Shown here piece by piece: positions 1 through 5,392 of a stretch of 6,331 bases of DNA (position 1 is the stretch's first letter; each line of letters begins with the position of its first letter). The notes under the pieces are model-generated. The model did no database searches. It saw only the letters and a program-made list of their open reading frames with translations, and was not told the DNA's origin. The stretch is from assembly GCA_025355035.1 (NCBI GenBank), contig JANXLS010000997.1:1-6331 (forward strand), in the 5' to 3' direction. The position numbers and the translations under genes were made by a program. This DNA comes from Planctomycetota bacterium. Lineage in GTDB: Bacteria; Planctomycetota; SZUA-567; H5-PLA8.

Positions 1-80
1 CAAAAGTCTCCGTCCAAAACGACGACAAAAAAGATCCGGCGAAAGACGTGGCGGTCGTGAAGGTGGAGGAAAATAAATGA
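1..80 (+). CDS. C-terminal end of a probable RND periplasmic adaptor (membrane fusion protein), 5' truncated by window edge
   Basis: Reading from base 3 gives 25 codons ending in TGA at 78-80. The peptide begins KVSVQNDDKKDPAKD and ends VVKVEENK, a charged, lysine-rich tail without membrane segments. Nothing in 25 residues identifies a family directly. The assignment rests on position: in tripartite RND pumps the HlyD/AcrA-type adaptor gene normally lies immediately upstream of the permease, and here the stop codon overlaps the permease start by four bases (ATGA). The alternative frame ending in TAA at 74-76 gives an arginine/glycine-rich peptide that looks like a shadow. If correct, the protein is a lipid- or membrane-anchored periplasmic subunit linking the inner-membrane pump to an outer-membrane channel. 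The frame is well supported; the function is inferred from context. Confidence 0.7.
   Translation, partial: KVSVQNDDKKDPAKDVAVVKVEENK
65..69 (+). promoter_or_regulatory. Ribosome binding site of the RND permease gene, inside the end of the upstream gene
   Basis: GGAGG lies seven bases upstream of the ATG at 77, an ideal Shine-Dalgarno sequence and spacing. It sits within the last codons of the upstream gene, whose stop overlaps the start as ATGA. Together these fix the start at 77 and point to translational coupling of adaptor and permease, which would help keep their stoichiometry. Confidence 0.8.
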
Positions 81-3000
81 GTAGCTTATCCGAACCCTTC
101 ATTCGCCGTCCCGCAATGACGACGCTGCTCACCGTCACGGTGATCCTCTTCGGCGTGCTTGCATATTTCAAACTCCCGGTGAACGATCTTCCGGCCGTCG
201 ATTATCCTGTCATCACGGTCAACGTCGTGTATCCCGGCGCAAGTCCGACGACGATGGCCAACAACGTCGCCACGCCGCTCGAACGTCAATTCATGCAGAT
301 CTCCGGCCTGGAGCTCGTCACGTCTTCTAATTCGCAGGGGCATTCGTCGTTTACGCTTCAGTTTTCGTTGAACAAAAGCATCGATGCCGCAGCGACCGAT
401 GTCCAGACCGCCATTTCTCAAGCGTCCGGTTCATTGCCCACGGATTTGCCATCGCCGCCCGTGTTTGCGAAAACAAATCCCAACGATCAAGCGATTCTCT
501 ATGTTGCGCTGAGCAGCAATTCAATCACCGCCGGCAAGCTCTATGAATACGCGAGCACTCAAGTCTCCCAACGCGTCAGTATCGTCAACGGTGTTTCGCG
601 CGTGGATGTGTATGGAACCAAAGCGGCGATCCGCATCAAAGCCGACCCAGAACTTCTCGCCGCGCGTGGCATATCGATTGATGACCTCGCGAAGGCCGTC
701 AGTTCCGGGACTTCGTATCAGTCCGCTGGGCAATTTGACGGCGCCAATCGTTCGATTCTGCTGCAGCCGAAAGGCCAGCTCGAATCCGCCGCTGGATTTG
801 GCAACCTCATCGTCGCAATTAAAAACGGTGCGCCCGTCTATCTTAAAAATGTGGCCAAGGTCGAAGACTCAGTCGCCGACGAACGCATGACGATGCATTT
901 TTGGGTGCGTGGAGCCGATATGCCTACAGCTACCTGCGTCATCGCTGTGTATCGGCAGGCCGGTTCAAATGCAGTGGAAGTTGCAGCAAACGTCCGGGCA
1001 CTTCTTCCGGTGATCAAGCAGACGCTTCCATCGGCGATTCTCGTCACTCCGATTTACGACCGATCCGTTTCCATCGTGAATTCGGTGCAGGACGTTAAAG
1101 AAACTCTGTTGATTGCGTTTGTCCTCGTCGTGATTGTGATCTTCCTTTTTCTGGGACGTGTCACCGACACGCTCATCCCGGCAATGGCACTTCCGCTTTC
1201 GTTGCTGCTGACTATCATCGCAATGTACATTCTGGGATACAGCTTTGATAATCTCTCGCTCATGGCGCTGACGCTCGCAATCGGATTTCTCGTTGACGAC
1301 GCCATCGTCTTTCTTGAAAACACGGTTCGACGCATGGAACTTGGGGAAGGGCGGTTGGAGGCCACACTCAAAGGCGCGCAGGAAATCAGCTTTACGATTC
1401 TTTCGATGACACTCTCGCTCGCGGCCGTCTTTATTCCGCTCGTATTTATGCCCGGATTAATTGGGCGCATTTTCCGCGAATTTGCCGCAACGATTATCAT
1501 CTCCATCATCGCGTCGGGAATTGTCTCGCTCACCCTGACCCCCTTGATGTGCGCGCGCATGCTGGGCGCTCGCGGACACAATGAAAAGAAAACGCTGATG
1601 GAGCGTCTCGCGAATTTCTTCATCGATCCGGTCATCGCATTTTATGGGACCACGTTGTCGTGGTTTCTCAAACACAAATGGATATCCGCTTTGATTTGGA
1701 TCGCGTGTCTCTACGGCACCGGATGGCTTGCAGTGAGAATCCCGAAATCATTCCTTCCCACCGGCGACAGTGGCTTTTTGCTGGGAGTTCAAATCGGAAA
1801 AGAAGGCGCGTCGCCCCAACAAATGCGCAAGTACCAACTCGAAGCCGATCGCATCATGCAGAGTAATCCCGACGTGGGCGCAACCTTCACCATGTCAGGC
1901 AACACCGGTTTCGCCCCATCGAATTTCGATCTCCTGCTGGCCTTCCTCAATCCCGTCAAGACACGCAAACCCATCGCGGCCGTGGCCGGGCAGATGATGG
2001 GCGACCTGATGCAGGTGAAGGGAACCATTGGCGTCCTCAATCCGCAGCCGGTCCTGCAAATCAGCACAGGCGCAACATCGAATCTTCAAGGCAAATACGC
2101 TTATTCGATCTCCGGCATCAACCCGCAGGAAACCTACGCGACCGCGAATAAATTGATGGCGAAACTCCGGGCGACGCAGGGTATTTTCTCGAGCATCAAC
2201 GCCGATCTCTACAACAACACGCCGAACCTCGATATCGAAATTCTCCGCGACGAAGCGTCGAGTTATGGCGTCTCTGTCACGCGAATTGAAACGCTACTCC
2301 GCCAAGCGTATTCACAGAATTACGTCTATCTGATCAAAAAGCCCGATGATCAGTATCAGGTCATCATTGAAGTGTTGGACAAAGGCCGTTCGAATCCCGA
2401 CAACCTCGAAATGCTCTATGTCACGTCGGACGATGGCACTCGCCGCGTTCCGCTTCGAGCCGTTGCGAAATGGCACGAAACCGTCGGCCCTCAATCGGTC
2501 AACCACATCAACCAATTCACGTCGGTGACGATCTCCTTCAATCTCTTCCCCGACGTCGCGATTGGCGACGCAACGACTGTTCTTCTCGCCGCCGCCGCCG
2601 AAGTCATTCCTCCCGGCATTCGCGGCGAGCTTCGCGGTGAGGCTCAGGATTTCCAAAACACGCTCGGCATCTTCGCGATCCTGATGCTCCTTGCCGTCTT
2701 CGTCATGTACGTCATTCTCGGAATTCTCTACGAGAGTTACATTCATCCCATCACGGTGCTCTCATCCCTTCCCGTCGCACTCGTTGGCGGTCTCTGGGCG
2801 CTTTATCTTTACAAAGCCGAACTCTCGCTCTATGCCGGCATCGGCATGTTTATGCTCATGGGTATCGTCAAGAAAAATGGCATCATGATGATCGACTTCG
2901 CGCTGCAGCGAAGCGCGGAAGGGCGAACCAGCATCGAAGCGATTCACCACGCCAGCGTCGATCGTTTCCGACCGATTATCATGACCACACTCGCCGCATT

Positions 3001-3220
3001 GATGGGCGCAATCCCGATCGCGCTCGGTTACGGAGCTGACGGCGAATCGCGACGTCCGCTCGGACTCGTGATCGTCGGCGGACTGGTCGTCTCTCAAGTT
3101 CTGACGCTTTACGTGACGCCGGTGATTTACCTTTATATGGAATGGTTCCAAGCGAACGTACTCGATCGTTTTGATTTCTTCCGATCGCATCGGACGGATC
3201 ATTTGAACGTTAAGCAATGA
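77..3220 (+). CDS. RND multidrug efflux permease, HAE1 family, MdtB/MdtC-like
   Basis: This is a complete 1047-residue proton-driven inner-membrane pump that would export hydrophobic or amphiphilic compounds through an adaptor and an outer-membrane channel. The length matches the AcrB/MdtB family (about 1025-1050). The N-terminus (EPFIRRPAMTTLLTV) leads into TM1 at about 12-32. A periplasmic porter region follows (about 33-335), then TM2-TM6 (about 340-490), TM7 (about 534-553), the second periplasmic half (about 555-860) and TM8-TM12 (about 862-1018). The proton-relay acids are present in TM4 as FLVDDAIVFLEN (D407, D408). The TM10 lysine is in GIVKKNGIMMIDFA (K933, aligning with AcrB K940) and the TM11 arginine is in RFRPIIMTTLAA (R965). 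Stretches such as NNLSLMALT-like DNLSLMALTLAIGF and AVFIPLVFMPGLIGR resemble MdtB/MdtC more than AcrB. The start is set by GGAGG at 65-69 and the ATGA overlap. No second permease follows, so a homotrimer is likely. Substrate range cannot be read from the sequence. Confidence 0.97.
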   Translation: MSSLSEPFIRRPAMTTLLTVTVILFGVLAYFKLPVNDLPAVDYPVITVNVVYPGASPTTMANNVATPLERQFMQISGLELVTSSNSQGHSSFTLQFSLNKSIDAAATDVQTAISQASGSLPTDLPSPPVFAKTNPNDQAILYVALSSNSITAGKLYEYASTQVSQRVSIVNGVSRVDVYGTKAAIRIKADPELLAARGISIDDLAKAVSSGTSYQSAGQFDGANRSILLQPKGQLESAAGFGNLIVAIKNGAPVYLKNVAKVEDSVADERMTMHFWVRGADMPTATCVIAVYRQAGSNAVEVAANVRALLPVIKQTLPSAILVTPIYDRSVSIVNSVQDVKETLLIAFVLVVIVIFLFLGRVTDTLIPAMALPLSLLLTIIAMYILGYSFDNLSLMALTLAIGFLVDDAIVFLENTVRRMELGEGRLEATLKGAQEISFTILSMTLSLAAVFIPLVFMPGLIGRIFREFAATIIISIIASGIVSLTLTPLMCARMLGARGHNEKKTLMERLANFFIDPVIAFYGTTLSWFLKHKWISALIWIACLYGTGWLAVRIPKSFLPTGDSGFLLGVQIGKEGASPQQMRKYQLEADRIMQSNPDVGATFTMSGNTGFAPSNFDLLLAFLNPVKTRKPIAAVAGQMMGDLMQVKGTIGVLNPQPVLQISTGATSNLQGKYAYSISGINPQETYATANKLMAKLRATQGIFSSINADLYNNTPNLDIEILRDEASSYGVSVTRIETLLRQAYSQNYVYLIKKPDDQYQVIIEVLDKGRSNPDNLEMLYVTSDDGTRRVPLRAVAKWHETVGPQSVNHINQFTSVTISFNLFPDVAIGDATTVLLAAAAEVIPPGIRGELRGEAQDFQNTLGIFAILMLLAVFVMYVILGILYESYIHPITVLSSLPVALVGGLWALYLYKAELSLYAGIGMFMLMGIVKKNGIMMIDFALQRSAEGRTSIEAIHHASVDRFRPIIMTTLAALMGAIPIALGYGADGESRRPLGLVIVGGLVVSQVLTLYVTPVIYLYMEWFQANVLDRFDFFRSHRTDHLNVKQ

Positions 3221-3253
3221 ACAGCGCGCGGATTCCAGCCGGACTGCGCTGTT
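3220..3253 (+). terminator. Inverted repeat at the permease stop codon: possible weak terminator or mRNA 3'-end/attenuator hairpin
   Basis: AACAGCGC at 3220-3227 is perfectly complementary to GCGCTGTT at 3246-3253, with an 18-base interior that can form a small CGG/CCG inner hairpin (3229-3231 with 3239-3241). The left arm starts on the last base of the permease stop codon. No run of T follows on the plus strand, so it does not meet the usual rule for an intrinsic terminator. It may reduce read-through into the kinase gene, protect the upstream mRNA from 3' decay, or have no function. Confidence 0.35.
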
Positions 3254-3348
3254 GCACTTGCGCGTAAGAAACGAAAATATCATCCGTGCCCCGTCTTGTG
3301 ACGGCGTGTTTGCAGTGTATGTAGAAACGGAGTTCCTTCGATCCGCGC
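3221..3348. other. Intergenic region between pump and kinase genes
   Basis: This 128-bp gap holds the hairpin at 3220-3253 and no convincing gene. A promoter for the kinase could lie here, but I find only poor matches: TTGTGA at 3296-3301 with TATGTA at 3318-3323 (16-bp spacer), and TTGCAC at 3252-3257 with an AT-rich stretch near 3275-3280. Neither is close enough to the sigma-70 consensus to call. The kinase frame has an in-frame TAG at 3322-3324, so that gene cannot begin further upstream than 3349. Confidence 0.5.
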
Positions 3349-5367
3349 ATGGAGTGTTTTTTCGTGACGATCCGCCATAATGCAGAGTTAGCTGTCGTAT
3401 CCGGCCCATGCCGTGGCATTCGCTTTCCCTTCACGATGGATGCGATGAAAATCGGACGAGATCGGTCATGTGAAATTCATCTCGATGACGAAGCCGCCAG
3501 TCGCGCGCATTCCGAAGTGTCGATTCATGGCGACGGTTTCATTCTCCGCGATCTTAAGAGCACCAACGGCACGTACCACAACGACGCTCGCATCACCGAA
3601 GTTGTCTTACAAAACGGCGACCGCATCGGCATCGGCGACAGTGTCCTGCAAATCCAGATTCGGCAACGCCCGAACAAATTCGCACCGCAGATCGTCTTCT
3701 CACAGGACGACAGACCGCCCGCCGTCGATCGATCCTTGAGTCTGAATGATACGCATTTTTTGGACGCGACCGAAGGCTCGTCGGCCCGCGATATTCAACG
3801 ACGCTTCGCTGCGCTCTTTGAATTCAACGCCGAAATCGCCGGCATTCTGTATCCGCCTGCGCTTCTAGAACGAGCGTTGAATCGATTATTTGAAACGTTC
3901 CCCGCCGAGCGAGGCGTCATTCTTTTGATGTCAGCGGAAGGCGTTCCCGGCATGCAGATCGCCCGGGTCCGTGAGGGCGTCGAGATGGAAGGACACATCG
4001 ACATTTCCCGTGCGATGCTCCAAATACTCCTGCAAAAAAAGGAAAGTTTTCTCTCGCTCAATCCCAACGTCGATATGTCCCGGCATGTTGAACCTACTTC
4101 GATCATCGGCGTACCGCTGAAAGTGAAAGATCGAGTTGGGGGTATCGTTTATCTCGATACAACCAATCCTGCACGACCGTTTTCCGAAGAAAATCTGACC
4201 CTTTGCACGGCCATGACCATGCACTTGGCGTTGTGTTTGGAAAATGCCCAGCTCTATTTTGAATTACAGAGCACTGGCGAATTCACTCATTCCGTTTTGC
4301 GTGCATTGGGCTCCGGAATTATGGTCGTCGATTTCCAGGAACGCGTCTTGCATGTGAATCGGGCCGCGCTTGACATCGTCGACAAAACCGAATCGCAGAT
4401 GATCGGTCACGAACTCCGAGAGTTCACCGAACTCGCTGAGTTCCAGCAGGTCGTCACGCATACAATCGCCAGCAAAAAGCCCGAGGATCGTTACGAACTG
4501 CATTTGAAGACAGCCAACGGCACCTCCACGCTCGGCATGTCGACTTCGCTCCTCACCGATCCCCATGGCGGAGTTTCGGGCGTCGTGATCACGTTCCGAA
4601 ATCTTGGTGCCCTGAGAAAACTCGAAGAGCAAGTCCGTCGCGCACACCATCTTGACGCGCTCGGACAAATGGCCGCAGGCGTAGCTCACGAAATCCGCAA
4701 TCCGCTCAATTCCATCCGAGGTTTCACGCAGTTGGTGCTCGAACACGAGCAAACGAGCCCCGTCAGCAAAGAATACACACAAATCATCCTGGAAGAAGTT
4801 GATCGCATGAACAATATCGTTCAGGACATGCTCGACTTCTCCCGCCAGCGCCCATTGACGCTGTTGCCTTTGTCTTTAATTAAGTTATTGATAGATCTCG
4901 TCCGCGACATGCAGGTCGATTCGAAGCAATTGAAAGTTGCCCTCGAAATTCTTGAACCCGGCGAAGAATTGCCGAATGCGCTCGGCAACCGCGACAAATT
5001 GCGCCAGGTTTTCCGCAACATTATTTTGAATGCGCTTCAGTCCTGTAAATCGGGAGGAATCGTCACTGTGGGTTTCCAACGGGTCGTCAGTCAGATCGTC
5101 GATCCCAAAACAAAAAGCATCGACAAAACTGTAGCGGTGCGCGAAATAGTCGTTCACATCAACGACACAGGCTGCGGAATGGCCCATGAAGTTTTGCGCA
5201 AAATCTTCGATCCGTTCTTCACACAGAAAGAAACCGGCACCGGCCTGGGATTGTCGATATCCCAGAAAATCATTGAACAACATCACGGCCGGATCGAAGT
5301 AAAAAGTGAAATCGGAATCGGATCGACGTTTTCGATCCATTTCCCGGCGATCAAAAAGGCGGAGTAG
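3349..5367 (+). CDS. Soluble sensor histidine kinase with FHA, GAF and PAS input domains (NtrB-like HisKA/HATPase_c core)
   Basis: The product is 672 residues from ATG 3349, or 667 from the GTG at 3364. It has no signal peptide or membrane segment, so it acts in the cytoplasm. Domain order: FHA (about 14-103) with the phosphopeptide-binding residues in KIGRD (R37), SRAH (S51, H54) and STNGT (N73); a linker; GAF (about 155-305); PAS (about 312-420, GIMVVDFQERVLHVN); HisKA with GVAHEIRNPLNSIRGF (phospho-acceptor H447); and HATPase_c (about 545-668). The ATPase boxes are all present: N-box with N557 and N561, G1 INDTGCGM (D606), F-box IFDPFF, G2 GTGLGLS. E448 and N451 form the HExxN motif linked to phosphatase activity in HisKA kinases, so it may both phosphorylate and dephosphorylate its partner. 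The FHA domain predicts recognition of phosphothreonine. The GAF and PAS ligands are unknown. No response regulator is adjacent in the window. It follows the pump gene by 128 bp on the same strand. Confidence 0.95.
   Translation: MECFFVTIRHNAELAVVSGPCRGIRFPFTMDAMKIGRDRSCEIHLDDEAASRAHSEVSIHGDGFILRDLKSTNGTYHNDARITEVVLQNGDRIGIGDSVLQIQIRQRPNKFAPQIVFSQDDRPPAVDRSLSLNDTHFLDATEGSSARDIQRRFAALFEFNAEIAGILYPPALLERALNRLFETFPAERGVILLMSAEGVPGMQIARVREGVEMEGHIDISRAMLQILLQKKESFLSLNPNVDMSRHVEPTSIIGVPLKVKDRVGGIVYLDTTNPARPFSEENLTLCTAMTMHLALCLENAQLYFELQSTGEFTHSVLRALGSGIMVVDFQERVLHVNRAALDIVDKTESQMIGHELREFTELAEFQQVVTHTIASKKPEDRYELHLKTANGTSTLGMSTSLLTDPHGGVSGVVITFRNLGALRKLEEQVRRAHHLDALGQMAAGVAHEIRNPLNSIRGFTQLVLEHEQTSPVSKEYTQIILEEVDRMNNIVQDMLDFSRQRPLTLLPLSLIKLLIDLVRDMQVDSKQLKVALEILEPGEELPNALGNRDKLRQVFRNIILNALQSCKSGGIVTVGFQRVVSQIVDPKTKSIDKTVAVREIVVHINDTGCGMAHEVLRKIFDPFFTQKETGTGLGLSISQKIIEQHHGRIEVKSEIGIGSTFSIHFPAIKKAE
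3351..3366 (+). promoter_or_regulatory. Better-placed ribosome binding site and alternative GTG start of the kinase
   Basis: GGAG at 3351-3354 lies nine bases upstream of an in-frame GTG at 3364-3366. The ATG at 3349 has only a weak GGAG-poor region, with its nearest purine-rich match (CGGAG, 3328-3332) 16 bases away. Starting at the GTG would remove five residues (MECFF) and begin the protein MTIRHNAELAVV, still ahead of the first FHA strand. I think the GTG is at least as likely as the ATG. Confidence 0.5.
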
Positions 5368-5392
5368 TGTTGCAAATCCGCAACATTACTTC
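5361..5392. terminator. Hairpin between convergent genes, likely bidirectional terminator (best on the minus strand)
   Basis: The 13-base arm at 5361-5373 pairs with 5380-5392 around the six-base loop AAATCC. The inner six pairs (TGTTGC with GCAACA) are perfect. The remaining seven include two G-U wobbles in plus-strand RNA, which become A-C mismatches in minus-strand RNA. The structure covers both stop codons: the kinase TAG at 5365-5367 and the methyltransferase TAA at 5388-5386. In the minus direction the stem is followed by GCC and then five T (complement of AAAAA at 5353-5357), as in an intrinsic terminator. In the plus direction there is no T run, so termination of the kinase transcript is less certain. 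Confidence 0.6.

Noticed and set aside
1054..1635. 193-residue open frame on the minus strand, antisense to the permease
   Set aside because: The translation is rich in Ser, Arg, Met and Thr without a recognisable domain, and it lies wholly opposite a strongly conserved permease region. It looks like a by-product of codon bias.
2588..2602. Short GCC triplet run in the permease
   Set aside because: It encodes a short alanine stretch before the last periplasmic segment; four or five units are normal in a coding region and no instability is implied.
2312..2746. 144-residue minus-strand frame inside the permease gene
   Set aside because: Acidic, low-complexity antisense translation with no family resemblance; the sense strand encodes conserved RND sequence here.
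3296..3323. Possible sigma-70 promoter for the kinase (TTGTGA, 16 bp, TATGTA)
   Set aside because: Only four and three of six consensus matches; such pairs occur often by chance. Mentioned in the intergenic entry but not called.
2762..3409. 215-residue open frame on the minus strand covering the end of the permease, the gap and the start of the kinase
   Set aside because: The composition (Arg, His, Asp rich) is typical of antisense frames, it has no domain, and it conflicts with two well-supported genes.
4873..4895. AT-rich patch (TTTAATTAAGTTATTGATAG) within the kinase gene
   Set aside because: It encodes SLIKLLID in a normal place between HisKA and HATPase_c; no promoter or insertion boundary can be supported.
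4264..5340. Minus-strand frames of 172 and 151 residues opposite the kinase
   Set aside because: They are the antisense of the PAS, HisKA and HATPase_c domains, which are unmistakable on the plus strand.
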